DNA of 64,000 nucleotides, from assembly GCF_026151205.1 (NCBI RefSeq), contig NC_087077.1, positions 8,299,983-8,363,982 of the forward strand, written 5' to 3'. How positions within the stretch are numbered: position 1 is the stretch's first letter; every line of letters begins with the position of its first letter. The stretch is from Bolinopsis microptera (Eukaryota > Ctenophora > Tentaculata > Lobata > Bolinopsidae). This document shows positions 14,038-63,686 of the stretch, piece by piece. The notes under the pieces were generated by a model that worked only from the letters and a program-made list of their open reading frames with translations, did not search any database and was not told the DNA's origin. The translations under genes were made by a program, and so were the position numbers.

Positions 14038-15210
14038 AAGGTTAAACTTTTATAAAAAACTTTGACTAAGATTTTGAACACTATTGCTCATACTCATTTC
14101 TTATACTGTAGCTAAGAATTTTGATTAGGAAAAGATTTTGCACGGTAGCAGTTATATTAAAGCTATGATGACAGCAAACTGTTAAATACATATACTGATT
14201 AAGCTTATTAATTAACTCCTTTGTCCAATAAAGCTATTCTACTAATTGTACTAATCAACTTTACAGAATTGTAGTTCAATTAATATTTCTGATTGATTTT
14301 ACATTCTAACAACCAATCATCATGTTTATTGTTTTGATTTTGTGATCTTATTACTTACTATTACGAAATATGTGAAATACTCTGTGAACAATTTGCATAC
14401 CAAGGATGCTTGATCATATTCAAAGTAACACTCTAGCTTATCCTTTCTTATGATGTGTCATAGAAATGGAAAATATGTTTACTGGAGACTACAATTATAA
14501 GTATTTTTTAAGAAGAGATCTTTAGTTTTCGAAAACTAGTATCAATAATTTTAGTATATTAATGAGATACGAGATATGTGCACAACAAATGTTGAGACCA
14601 TATTATATTATGTTTAATTGCAGTTTGTTACGATTTATTACATTTGACCTCACTTATCTATTTAGTTTTGATATATTTTCTATTAGTTATGTTTTCAGGA
14701 GTGCCCATTGGGGTTTTTATTTTCAACTGATTGTGATGTAAAAAATAAATTAGTCCATTAGAGACAATCCCCTTACGAGGGGCTTTCAATCAATCATGCA
14801 CAAAATACTGCATAAAGGTATTGAATATTGATGTTTTGTTAATTTTGTTTGATAATAATTACTTTATTTGCATGACTTGGTTTTATTTTCCAGTTAAATG
14901 CCTGTGGTTAATGCTGCAACTAGGAATGAACAATGAACACGTCTGTGTTCAAAATAAATGCTCCTGAATCAAACAAATTACATAAAAAAGTGCACAAATC
15001 TATCTGAGATTTATTCATGATTGAAGATGCAGAAAGTCGACGAAAACCAAGCTGAAGATATAACATGAAACAAGAATCATCTGCAAAAATAATCAAGAGA
15101 AAGAATTTGACGAATTTTCATATTATCACAATTATACACACCGCCGTGTTCCAAGGTCATGCATACACCATACTGCACATACTTGGTTCATACATTGTGC
15201 TTCAAGGTGC
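14038..15210. other. 3' flank of copy 3 and convergent spacer
   Basis: An AATAAA polyadenylation signal at 14227-14232 lies about 190 bp after the copy 3 stop and fits its 3' UTR. The rest is AT-rich with no exon recognised. The region separates the plus-strand Shisa-like cluster from the minus-strand gene ending at 15211. Confidence 0.5.
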
Positions 15211-16951
15211 CTAGAGGTCAATATCTGCGTTAGACCTATTAATCTCAAATTCTAGGCTCATTAGTTTTAAGGTCTTATAAAGGTTCCTAAAGATGTGCAA
15301 AAACACTATATGAAATCAATGTTGATGTAATCTCTTGAAATAGTTGTCAATAATACAACCAAGAAAGGAAGAATAATAATGCACTAATTACTTACCGCCT
15401 ATCAGCTGAATCACACAAAAGTACAATTCTCTTCAAAATAATGGATAAATCCTCACTGAAATAGAAAATAGGCTTACCAATTAGTTATATCTATACAAAT
15501 TATTGATTATTAATTTTGATTCAATATAATATTATGATTGATAATAATATATTTTATCAATAATTATCTAAAAGGTTTTTTTGGAATGCCACTTTTTTTA
15601 TATTTTATGAAAATGTTCGTATACCTGTTTGAAATGTCATTTTTAGTAGTGCTGGTCGTGGCAGCACTGGATTTCTTCTCCATGTCAGATAGAGAAATCA
15701 TACATGCCTGTATCTCATCCATTCTCCCCTGAACATATCATTTATACATTTTTCTTCAGAAACAGGAACATGTTTTGCAACTTATATTCAGTCCTGTGAA
15801 TTATACTCTAAAGGTCCAAGGACATACATTTAACGAATATGGATCCATAATCCCATACAGAAACAATATACAAACGAGAGCTAGTGTCAATAACCTTGCA
15901 ATTAGCAAAAATTAGTAACCACACCGGAAATGTTCTCCAGTGCTTGTGTATACAGTATGTCTACAGTGATTACATTATAATATTATAATATAGTCTGCAC
16001 ACTAAATTGAGCAAGCTGGTGAAATTCGAGGAAGACTTGCGTCTTGCAAGGCAATTGCAGATCAAGGGACTTACAAGTATTTCAGGAGCAATAGGGGTTG
16101 AAACAGATGAGGTACTGGCCTGGTCACTGAAATCTGACAAAATCCCCATATTGCCAGACTCAACTGTGCCAGATGTCTGAAAAAACATTGTTGATTTTTT
16201 GGTGTAATATTATTATTATGTAATATTCGAAAAATCGAATTTTACATGAATTTTACATGACATAACTTTTACATGCAAATACTAAATAGTCTTTTAATTT
16301 GATCTAAGCATTTTTAAGGGTGGGTTGAAATAATCAAACAAATATTTAGAGAACATATGACACACAGTTATAAACTTAACCTCAATACACTTGAAAAAAG
16401 AATTGAATCAAAACTTGAACATAATTAACCCTGATAACACTTCAAATTACCTCCTCATTTCCCACAACTTGATACTCTCCATTTCCGTTTGTGGACATAG
16501 AAGTGGTCTCCAAAACAGGGTCAGTTTCCAATTCATGGGAGTCTATACTGTGAGTTTCGGTGGCCATGGTACGAACCTCATCGTTCATACTCTCCTGAAA
16601 AATAATAATTTGGTTACATTATTGCTATTGATGGCTGCCTGTTGCTACTTGCTAGCACCAGATGAAAGATAGAACTATTATAATAATTTGCAGAAAATTT
16701 GAAATGTTTACCAACATGATAAACTAACATTGACAGAAGCTTCCTTCTCGTTATTAAGTGTGAATCCAATTTCAAATTTCAAAATACTTTTAAAAGGGGC
16801 TTATCAAAAGAGAAAGCTAGTCAGTCTTCGTGAACTATACCTCATCAAAGTTCAACTTCTGAACAACAGATTCAGATACTGTAGGTTCAGCATCCAAGCC
16901 CAATACATTCTCTGATTCATGGTCAAAGGCAGAAGATATGAGCGTATTCAT
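15211..16951 (-). CDS. Six-exon small acidic Ser/Thr-rich protein, unknown function
   Basis: Exons 16951-16841, 16594-16451, 16176-16075, 15728-15625, 15455-15396 and 15286-15211 each have AG/GT borders. Their phases agree across all five introns, giving a complete 198-residue frame from ATG (MNTLISSAFDHESENVLG) to TAG. The N-terminal ~120 residues are acidic and Ser/Thr-rich, probably disordered (ETHSIDSHELETDPVLE). The C-terminal ~80 are more hydrophobic and helical (DLSIILKRIVLLCDSADR, then YKTLKLMSLEFEINRSNADI). No signal peptide or TM segment. I do not recognise the family. The exon model is supported by frame and splice logic alone. Confidence 0.68.
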
Positions 16952-17510
16952 TTACTACTACTACCAGCTATACATGAGGTATAAGTTTGATCATGGATTT
17001 AAAAACAAAAAGTGGCAAAATTAACAGCCTAGTATTGTTTTGTTATAAAGGTAATGTTATGATGAATTATTTCACATCACAATTTTATAGATGTCGACTG
17101 GAACAGCTTACAAAGACCTAATGATATCCTTAGCTCACAGTACTCCCTGGGATTGATGGCCTCAGCAGCCAAGTGGCATAAAGTGAGGAATCTAAAAATC
17201 TAATTCCTAGCCACAATATTTCCACAGCCACCGACTGATTTTTGTAAATTAGTTAATATTTAAATTCAATTAAAATCAGTCGCTCTCAGGGGTTCTTAAT
17301 TCTTAAGACGTTCGAATCGAGCGCATTAAACATATATGAGATATAGCTAGATTCTTGTCGATTCCTGGGACAAATAACGCGCAATAAAACGCGCCAGAAA
17401 ATATTCCTGGTTATTCTTAAGATTCCCAGGAATCTGTAAGAATCTAATACTACCGGTAGTAGTACTTCTGGTAGTCTACTACTACCATATTACGTTATAT
17501 TACATGAAAT

Positions 17511-17583
17511 TGTGGCCTAATTGGTTAAAGCGTCGGCTCTACATTAGCAGATTGCGAGTTTGAGACCCGGAAAGGATAATTTT
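17511..17583 (+). repeat. tRNA-like segment, probable tRNA-derived SINE head
   Basis: An A-box-like TGGCCTAATTGG is followed 40 bp later by a B-box-like GAGTTTGAGACCC. The 5' and 3' ends do not pair as an acceptor stem, so it is not a functional tRNA gene. A decayed tRNA or SINE promoter is more likely. Confidence 0.5.
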
Positions 17584-20500
17584 CCCCCCACTTTTTTGGC
17601 AATTATGAATAACTAATGAATAACTAAACCTCTGTAATATAACTAGCAAAGTGAAATGAAATCGTTATCCGGCCGCGGAGCGGCCGAAAAATTTATAGCC
17701 GTTTTAAAAATTTATTATAGCCATTTTTTCTTTCCAGGCTGGATTCCTAGCCACTTTTTAAATTTATGCCACTGGGCTCAGCAGGACTCAAACTTGGTAC
17801 CTTCCGATTACAATAATCAAAGCCACAAGATTCCTTGAGTGAATAGTATGAAACTTCATGCATCTCAGAACTAAGCCTACAGGTTTTGCAAATTGATACT
17901 TGAATCTTCCTATATCAACTCGTTGATCAAGTCCTTTCAAGCGTTCACTGTACCAACAAAGCCTTAAATCTCTAAGCCGTAAACCTCATACTCTTTTACA
18001 GAGTACAGGGTGCCAAACAACATTTGTTGGGACAAATATCATACAATCTACCAAGTTACCAACACCAGCAGATTTACGGATGCTAACCGTATTGAACGAA
18101 GCATCTGAGGGACTTTTCCTGGGGACCCCAGGCTATAATGTTCATAAACACATAGCCGAATAGAGATTCAGCTGAATGACAGGCTGAGCACCGCCCAGTA
18201 AAGGGACTTCACGGTTGTCCATGATTGATGGGATTACCTGCTACGTCTTTCCTTGCCGGACTGGGGCAATGGTCTGTTCTTTATTACAGCTTTGTATTAT
18301 AACTGTAGAACTACTATGCAGAACAGCTATGGTATCAACATATGGACTACGTATTCAGGCAGGAAGGGGTTCTCTTGCAGGAGGAATCCATGGCCATAGT
18401 GTGTGGTTGGGGACAGCTTAGTCATTAAATACAGTAAAACACACTAGTACCGAACAATTGCACTGTAAAACATGCTCACGATACACTCAAAATTGGAAAT
18501 ATTCAACGGCTCGTATATGAAACTTAGCGACTTACACTCAGTGTACACCCAGTGTTAACCAGTATTACACACTAGTAAATTCTACGTAACGCGCGAAAAC
18601 AATAATTCTGTAGCGTTTTCATTGTCACATCTCACGTCGACGGGATTAACGCGCGCGCGCGTAACAACTTATCTTACTGCTAACTCAGCGACTAAACACA
18701 CAACGACTTTGACAATTGACAGATGATTAAACAATTGTGAGTTATGACGGACTTAACTGTATGGGTCAACTACTGAAACTGTATTGTTTACTATCTTATT
18801 CATTATACTGGACATGAGATGACGAAGTATCTTAAGCAGCACTTTATACCCCCATTTAGAACTTGATTAGTCACGAACAATAGAATCATCAAAAACCGAT
18901 ACAATAAAACATCTTGATCAATAAATGCCTAGCAGCACCAGACAGCAGCCGTGTACCTTTTTCGACTCCGTGGAGTCCCTGATGGAATTTTGTTTACTTT
19001 TGTTAATAATCGGACCAACCTTTCTTTCTCAAAACATGTATCCTATTGTATTTCATTATAGTATTAAGATGTGAAGATATACTAAATATTACAACGGAAT
19101 AGCGGTATACCAAATTGGCCCTTGATATTAACTATAACCGTGTTGATGGTTTTAAATATTGTATGTTGTAAGTAGTTTAGTTTGTGAAGCGTTTACTCCT
19201 CTCCCTCAGCAAGACAGTTAGATTGTAGATTAATGATAATAATTGTCAAATGACGTTATATATTATATAACAGTTATAAATGTTCAATAGTTGTAGAGCG
19301 ATTTCAAGAGTAGTGGTCCACAGGGGTCCGAAAAAGCCGTACAGGCACTTGGGTCCTTATCGTTGTCACTAATCTCAATTGGATTCGGTTTACACAAAAC
19401 ATGAACATTTAGACGTACACATTGACACGATATTTATTAGAAAGCAAAAAGTATAAAATAATACGTGCGTGCGCGGCTTGAGCCGCGCCGCATAAGAACA
19501 GATGCGTGCAGGGGCTGGAGTACGCTTGTATGTAGATTAATGAAATGTTGCATTGTAAATATTGAGAATTGACGTTATATAATGATCTAATAGTAAATTT
19601 TACAAAGCTGGCTTTGGATTTAGGTAAAATTATAATTTGTAATTTATTAAAAAAAACCACGGATCTAGTTTTAAATTTATTTCTATTTGTCGTATAATCA
19701 TGAACAATTTAATCCTGTTTTCAAGAATGCGCGGCTTTGGCGGGCAGTTATTGACTTATACATTAAATTGAATTTAAATAGAAATGTTAATATATTAAAA
19801 TTTAAAACTTTCAAAACGGAGGCTTATAAATATTATTATATTATGATTGTAAAATAAAGAATAAAATTTTAAATTTGTTTCTGCACTAAAAATACTAAAG
19901 GATCAAAAATCACATGACGGCAAAAAATAGTCATGACAAAATATATATATATATATATGTACAGCAGGGTGTCAGAATTATTGGCGTGTTTGAAATTTTG
20001 TATGTATTTTATGATGAAATCGAAATTTTTCGACGGGTAATAACTTTACTTGTGAATATCGAGATTACAAAATTCAAAAACTGGTCTGTAGACAATCGTT
20101 TGTAGCGCGATGCACTACTGGGCCACGCGCGCATCCAATAATGCTTCTTGCAACCACAAATCGGCGAGATGCGAAGAATTGACACCGTGAATCAATTCTG
20201 CAATGTATTCAGAATTAATATATACACTTATACAAATCACTTTGAATACTTTTGAAAGAAAATAATTTACTTGGGGATCTCAGGCTATCATGTTCATAGA
20301 AATTTGGCGGAATGACAGGCTGAGCGCGGCCCAGTAAAAAATAATTTAACAACAAGCCCATAAACGCTACTGACGTATTTCTCTATAAAATTAAAAGCAC
20401 CTTAGCGTGAGTATATATTGACCATTGTTAATGATCTGGCCCGGCGCGCGCTACTTAGCTACGTAGCTACGTAGCACTTGCCATCGAGAAGAAAGCGGCG

Positions 20501-20627
20501 CGCGCTACTTCGAAGAAATTTAGACGAGTATCATCCGTCAAGAGTATGTATATGCAGTTTTTTAGTTCCTTAAAGTCGTATAACCATGATCAGTCTTCGC
20601 GTACTATTCCGCGTTCGGTGGGCGCGC

Positions 20628-20784
20628 GAGGGCTTTGGTACTGGTTAGAGCAATGTTGTAGCAAAGGCCACGACGTGGCCCACAACGTGCGGCAATGATC
20701 TCAGACGATTCTTAGTTTAATTTTCAGTCAAGCAAGTTAACATTTAACACTTTGCTCTAACCCATAACCAGAGCCCTCTCGCTT
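20628..20784. repeat. Foldback element
   Basis: The left arm AGGGCTTTGGTACTGGTTAG continues into AGCAA, and pairs imperfectly with the right arm (TTGCTCTAACCCATAACCAG then AGCCCT). About 100 bp of loop separates them. Directly after it (20789-20825) a GCGCTTGTGAAACAA unit is duplicated. Confidence 0.5.
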
Positions 20785-21454
20785 GCAGTAGCGCTTGTGA
20801 AACAAGCGCTTGTGAAACAAGCGCGTCACGCAGTACGCGTATACACATGGCTATGTGAACTTAACACTAACAGTAACAGGTATAAGGGACTTTTTCTGAT
20901 TTCATACGTATTTAACGGGTGATACTCGTAACGGGTGATACTCGTAAAATATCTGTTCCGTCGACGAGTCCAACTCGGCGCGCGTCCTGGTAGGTTATAA
21001 ACCTACAAGTACAAATACGTATCAATTTGGATGTGCTTTTTGTAGAGACATACACATAGTGCGCGCCAAAGACAAAAGATTAATAATAATATCACATTAT
21101 CAGTTGTATTTTCATTTAAATTATTGCATGCATGATGCATAATATTTATACATAATACCTTCGAAATCAAACGATCAATTAAATGTGAAAAGCAAAGGTG
21201 CTACTGCTAAATATAGTAGCAAGTAGCAGTTCTCATTTAACGGAAGAGTCAATTTTTAACTCGTAATTAAGTTATAAGTTCGAAGAACCAACATCCAGGC
21301 CACAGAGAAAAGTATATTGACATCTCGTTCGTGTACAGTGTAAGTGTAACAGTAATACTGATTACAGATCTATTTACAATTACAATGAACAAGTATTCAA
21401 ATATCAAATCTCAAATCTGGACAGTCAACAGTGGCCTGGAAAATAAAATAAAGT

Positions 21455-57482
<36,028 letters not shown>

Positions 57483-60400
57483 CTCAACTTCATATTATCT
57501 TCACTGGTTCTACAAACAGAAAAACGGGTGAAATCTACATATTTGGGCAAACAAAGTAGAGGTTAGGTAAGGGTTTAGGCTATTATATCAGTGTGTGATA
57601 GTGTGTGAACTCTCAGCTCCACTATCTGAATTATACACAGACGTATAACCCGGGGTAAATTTTGGTATAATTAGATTTTATTAGATAATAAATCCAGTGA
57701 TAATACGACTAAATGCCCGATTTCGTTCCAGCTGAAACTCCATGAACCTTCGAGATGTCTTACCATATAAATCAAGATCTTTCTCAGTCACTGAACGGTG
57801 ATCAAATTTACAATGGTTAACTGCTGGTGAACTTTTAACAAACTGCAACTACAAGTACGGTAACTATAATAATGTGGTAAAACTGCAGGGCCGAGCTACT
57901 GCCAGAGCAACTCACACTGTTACCATGGAAACGGGCAGAGGTCCAGTCCGGCTAGAATTTCAAACTATGTACTCCTCTAGGTGGCATCAAATCAGTCCTG
58001 TCAATATTGCAAGGTTCTAGAGGCACATTCTTGGAGTGTAACGTGATTTTGAGAGTTAAACAATGCAAGACGACCTATACCTTTGATTGAAACCTTTAAA
58101 AATGTTTAGCAAGCATTTGTTCAAAGATGACATTAGTACATTGTAATCCTTGCTAGGGTGCGATAAGCGCTGTTTAATTGAACCAGAATTTGCAACCGTG
58201 CCCCAGGTATGTGACTAGGTGGCCTCCTAATAATGACGAGGAGGCCCACATCGTGCCCGTACCTTGATTCCACCCAACTCCGTCATTCCATAATAGTCAT
58301 GCACTTGATTCATTTAAACAAAACAAGGTTAATATTTGACGATGATACAGTTACGATATTCTCAGGATAGGTTAGAGAAATTTTAACAGAAGTTTCAACT
58401 TCAACCTTAAAGATTCTGAAAATATGTAAACCTTAAATTGTGATTTAATCAGGAATCATTAAATCTTTCACCTAGTTAACGAGAATTAATCACATTCTAA
58501 TAATCTAATTGTTTTAAGTATATTATCGGAGTGATTCTACAAAGACATCAACCGATGTTTCAGGCGACCGTTGGTTAAATAGAGTAATTTAGAATGTGAT
58601 AAAAGAATCTGGCATCTTGCCCATAGATGCAGTTAGAATAGATTGAAAATATCCTAAGCAACAAAACTCAAAATACTCTTCAAGTATTAATATAGCTACT
58701 GAGTTTCAAGCGGCATCAGTAATTTTATTTTCTCAGACCTACAAATGAATTGATTAATTTTGGCAAGCATCGGTGGGAAGCGCCTACATTATTATCAACC
58801 GATAGACAAAAGCCTAAAACTTTGATCTACAACCATACGACCGGGCGGATATAAGCTTTTAAGAGCAGAAACTAAGGCTCGAACAAAAGATTAGAGTAGT
58901 TTACTGAGAGTCGATGGTGTAGATTAACAATAGAGGATTTAGCGGGGACTCAACACTTGGGAACCCCGCAAAGAGGCCCCCAAATAGGCTTGGAGACAAC
59001 GTCACAAGTAAAGCGCGATACATTGATACAATGAGATGATCTGCTAGTGCACCAACTGATAGGGCTCAGCGAGTAACGGTAACTGTGAATCTGAACGGAG
59101 CCACTCTGTGCTCCTATAACTCGGGATCTTCAGTCTCCAGGTGGCAATAATGCAACTCAATAACTTTAATTGGTACCGTCGTTTCCTTCTCCACCTGCAC
59201 TATTGGAGGAGAATAGCGATTGTAATCTGAAGATACGGAGAGTTCAGTCTCATCTAATTTACAGGGTGTGAAGCTGATAAGTTCTGTACCTCAAACATAT
59301 CATAGAGTAACACTAACAATTATCTAGGGAATTATCAATAAGTAAGTTCCTGTTTTATGATTCCCAAATGACGCGAAACCTAAGCTGCTGAACCAGAAAG
59401 ATTTTAATTCGATATTTAATTCTATCATTGATGATTTTGGTTTCTTCTGAAGCTTCAAAATTAAAATTAATAAGAGATCACTGATAGAAATCACTAATGA
59501 GTTGTTCTAGTTTCTCAGAGAATGCTATATCATGACAATTACTCGACTTATCACTTACGACTAGTTAGGGCGGCTTCAATGTCCGAGCAGATATGATTTT
59601 TCTCCAAATCTGTCTATCCAGTATGAACTTGTTAATTTCTTTGCTGTTGTCAATAGATCATCGTTATAAATGTTTAATTGGATCTTAATTTTTCCGACAT
59701 AGATACACATTACACAAGCTTTTTATTTTCCCATCCAAACTGTTGCCTTATAATATTCTAGATATTCATATAGTTATCAAAATGTACAAAATTCCTACTT
59801 TCCTTAACGAGGCTATAGCTCGTTTATGCATGGTAATAATATTGAATATTGAATATTTAATGTAATAATATTACCGGTCTCTCTCTCGACTCTCTCCGCT
59901 GGTTCTAACTGTTGAGTAACACTAACAATAACAGTAAACCACAAGAAAGCCTGATCATTAAATTGAGTATATAACAATATTAAAAGATCGTGATGTGGAA
60001 ATGATTTATTAGCACGTACAGTCTAATGCGAACGTTTTGCATCTTACTTTAGTATTTTTACTTTGACGTACAGGTGATTTCTTCCAATGAATGGGCATAT
60101 GCAGTAACGATTTGGTCAAGGTTGGTAAGTTTAGGTAAGAACTAAGATGAGAAGTACGAATGAGTCGGACTTTTCAATTTACTCGTATCGTACGTACTTT
60201 TCAGTTCTACTGAAAAGTCCTCCTTCTAGAAATCGATGGAAGAGTTCTAAATCGCATGTTACGGACTAATATTGAGCGTTTTCAAAATTTGTGTTTCTAT
60301 ATTATATTCCAATCGTCGATTAACTTAAAGTTTAACTTTAAGAGAAACAAGCTGTTTAAATAAGTAAATTGTCTAGTAATTTTGTAAAATTTTTGTTTTT

Positions 60401-62444
60401 TCAAATGCTTGCCTGACCTAAGAATTGTATGTTTTATTTGTTCGCGAACGGTATATTTTCTCTAAAATCGGCAAACAATTACATTTTACAACGGCCCCGA
60501 TGATAATAATTCAAAAACAATAAAATTCTATCTGAATCGTACTTCGTATGAGTCGGACTTTTCAAAGTTGCGTACAAGTACGTACTTTTCCCCCTAAACG
60601 AGTCCGTACTTCTCATCTTAGGGTAAGAATATCGCATGTTAGATTGAGAAGTCATTTCAACGTCAATTAAAATACAAATATAACACAATGTACACATTAT
60701 TTAGTATATCATACCGTTTAAGGCGGTCACTATAACGTGAAAAGCTATATTGTAAGCACTAGCAAATAGTTGAGGTCACGACTTATCGTACGTGTTGCTT
60801 AATCTTGTTTGGCTACTTCTGTTGGCCCTGTCGGTCTGAGAGTTTTAAATAACAATCTTGTTTCTGGTTTCATAGATTTAATAAATAATTTGTTGTTTTT
60901 AAAGTTTTAACACACGATTCAGACGGGAATTTGCATTTTTCATCTTTTTCTAAGATTTTTGTATCCCCCATTTCTGGAGCAGGAAGTTGGAAATCTTAAT
61001 AGAAATTTAAAACTCATTCATGATTCAAGTGAAAAGAGTTGGACTTCTTCAGTTCTCCTCAGGGCCCAGACTTCTCCGTACACTACCATCTAAGCACTCA
61101 ACACTTCACAGTTCACTTCCAGCTCCAATTTTATGAAATCAGAACAAACCTGAACATACCTGGAACAAGCCTAGAAGAAGGAAATATGTTCGTTTTGTAA
61201 AGAATCACAACCGATGGGAAGGATAACTATTCATGTTTATTGTACCATGGTGTTAGTGTTAACTGTTACTGCTAACTTCGTAACGTCGTTATTTTAGCGG
61301 GTTTGTGAGAAATTCCACGAGCACTCTATAGTTACATTATTTCAAAAGACTTAGGATTTTGTTCTTTTACAATTTATATCCTGTTACGCTCCTATATCCT
61401 GTTACGCTCCTCCTATTAGGATAATCTATAGCAACACAGCGAATTTGTTCTTGATTAATCTTTTATTAGCTGGGCAAGTGAAACGATAGTTTGCAGTCAT
61501 CGATTAGTCCCCACAGCCCCACACGTGATAATAAAATAAACGTCACGTGATTGTGATACGCCGTATGTGATGTCAGACACGTCATTATGTCAACTGTGTA
61601 ATTTGTATAGGAAGTTCTTGTCCTTGTAGGAAATGGGAAGTGAATATCTTGCTTTATTTTGTCTTGATTTTCAGATTTTGTGCTGCTGCCAAGTGGCCTG
61701 TGATTGTTTTGAGAAAAGTCAACGTTTTCAATTAAGTGTGGGTGATGAAAACTTGTACTGTTATCAATCGTTTTAATCACGTGTTTCAATACAGAGAAAT
61801 GCAAAAACACATATGTACAGACAAAACGGTTGCGCTCAACTGGAGACATGCTTAAATGAATTATAATCAACGGCAAATTATTGCCATTTGTCTGGTGTTA
61901 AGCTGAAGTAAATGTAAAACGGGTTTTATCATTACCACTACTAGGTGCTAGTACTGATACAGAGGTCCTAGGTTTCTTGCACAATGCACTGCACATTTAA
62001 GAATTTTGTTTTGATTCTCGATTAGTCTGCTCGCTATTTATGACATGGCATTTTCTCTCAATTTCATATCGAATCGATGGCGAACAATTCTCACTTCTTT
62101 TCTATTGCACATTGCCGTCCGATACCCGTCCCGAATTATACACAAAGAGCTGAGAGCTTAGTCAGCTTTACTTTAATGTATTTTTTTATGAACGTACTAA
62201 TTTCTTGATAAGAGTTGTTTTTTTTTAATATGGTGAAAAAGGCAACACGAATTCATCTCTTGAATTAATAAAAAATGATGATCCAGATCAGTGATGATCA
62301 CTTCCCCACAATATCTTAATGAGAACCTGCTCACCGCTCACCACTTCTAGCTTCTTGCCATGTATTACTTAGCATGATAGTCAAGCTTCATCACCTGAAT
62401 TTTTTTTGAATATTTATCACCCAGCGGGTATACTTACCGGTAAG
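57483..62444. other. Intergenic region between coiled-coil gene and oxygenase gene
   Basis: The two genes diverge from here, so both promoters lie in this 5-kb stretch. I see no coding exon. It contains the hAT-type MITE at 60142 and a 17-bp tandem duplication (TATATCCTGTTACGCTCC) near 61376-61411. The open frame at 61466-61876 has no supporting features. Confidence 0.55.
60142..60621. mobile_element. hAT-type MITE, 480 bp, with 8-bp TSD
   Basis: The ends are CTAAGATGAGAAGTACG and its perfect complement CGTACTTCTCATCTTAG. GGTAAGAA is duplicated exactly at both flanks (60134-60141 and 60622-60629). GAGTCGGACTTTTCAA is repeated inside in opposite orientations. No transposase. Its right 170 bp are identical to 42157-42329. 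Confidence 0.93.
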
Positions 62445-63686
62445 ATGGCAACTTACAATAAAAGAGAACTACCAAAACTGGACTTGGACCTACTGAACGG
62501 TTCTGAGGCTGACCTAGCTGACCTAGTGTTGATAGCAGAGAGATCACTGAAGGAGGTGGGATTCTTTGTTATCAAGAATCATGGAGTATCCGAGGATACC
62601 ATCAGGCGAACTTTTGGTTAGTGTATAGTAGAAAAATTGAACACAAGTTTAGTTTTCCATAGTTATTAGTTAATCTGAACTTTTAGAGATGGAATTATTC
62701 TGAACTGCATGAGCCACACAAAATTTAAATCAAGATGCTCTTAGCTGATGGACAATCCCCAAATTTGATGACCAACATAATCTTTTTTACTATTCAAGGC
62801 ATATCTCGACGGTTCTTCGACCTGGACGTCTCACAGAAATCAAAAGTGAGAATGACCTCAGACTACCCTTACGGTTACGAGAAAGCCGAGATACTTTCCC
62901 AATCTCTAAATGGAGAAGGGGTAACTCCTGATCCTAAGGAAACTTATAACATCAAGGTGAGGGAAGCTTACACAGGATGCCTTGTGAAGTATTGTTTCGG
63001 TATAGAGCAAAAGATCATCAGTGCTTACTAACCAGTCATTTGGTTTTTTTGGTCAAACTTAGACTTAGTTGGAAAAAACCAACGTTACTGACAGGTTGAC
63101 TGCTTCAGGTATCAGACCCGAGATGGCCAGATGAACCATTGGAGTTCAAAGCAATTGTGATGGAGTACTGCAATGCCATGTGGACCCTCGCTAGGAAGAT
63201 CCTGCGTCTCTTTGCTCTGGTGCTACGACAGAGCGAAGACTTCTTTGATGACAAATTTCCCACAGGTAAAGCACTGATTTCGAGCATATCCTTCCATTGT
63301 AACTGAAACCCAGCATAGCTTAAACTTCTAATCAGGTTCATTAAATAAAATGTATTCGGAAACGAATAGAGATTCAAGAAACTTTAATTAAGAGCCTAGA
63401 AGGTACTGAACATAAGTTGACCGTGTGCTCGTTGTGTCCACTGTCCCTCCCCACACCAATGTAATTGTAAACACTGATTATATCCCAGATAATATGACAG
63501 TATTCCGTCAACTGAACTACCCTCACGTGGCCCCGGGTCCGGACCGGATCAGAGCCTCACAACACACGGATTACGGAGTACTGACTATACTGGCTCAAGA
63601 TAACGTTGGGGGACTTCAGGTCAAACTTCCGGGACAAGAATGGGAGGACGCGTCAACTCCACAGGGCTGTCTTCTTGTTAACATTG
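62445..63686 (+). CDS. Isopenicillin-N-synthase-like 2-oxoglutarate/Fe(II) oxygenase (partial, 5' exons)
   Basis: Exons 62445-62616, 62799-62956, 63109-63265 and 63489-63686 join in phase (1, 0, 1) and run on past the window. The N-terminal DIOX_N-type part has DLVLIAERSLKEVGFFVIKN followed by HGVS, then ISRRFFDLDVSQK with PYGYEKAE. The catalytic core reads FRQLNYPHVAPGPDRIRAS then QHTDYGVLTILAQDNVGGLQ, with the first two iron ligands as H188-x-D190. WEDASTPQGCLLVNIG leads to the expected next exon, which would hold the third His and the R-x-S 2OG site. ATG 62445 is the first in-frame Met. Substrate unknown; the family covers many small-molecule hydroxylases. Confidence 0.9.

Larger units (their letters stand above)
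16952..21454. other. Gene-free repeat-bearing intergenic region
   Basis: No coding exon recognised. It holds a tRNA-like segment (17511-17583), a CGGCCGCGGAGCGGCCG palindrome near 17670, a dispersed repeat pair (18120-18201 and 20274-20340), a perfect GCGCGGCT/AGCCGCGC hairpin near 19470-19487, an (AT)n run near 19940, CpG-rich GGCGCGCGCTACTT motifs near 20440-20510, and a foldback at about 20628-20784. Confidence 0.5.

Noticed and set aside
61466-61876. 136-codon minus-strand ORF
   Set aside because: No domain, low-complexity or homologous signal, no credible start context or splice partners; consistent with chance in a divergent intergenic region.
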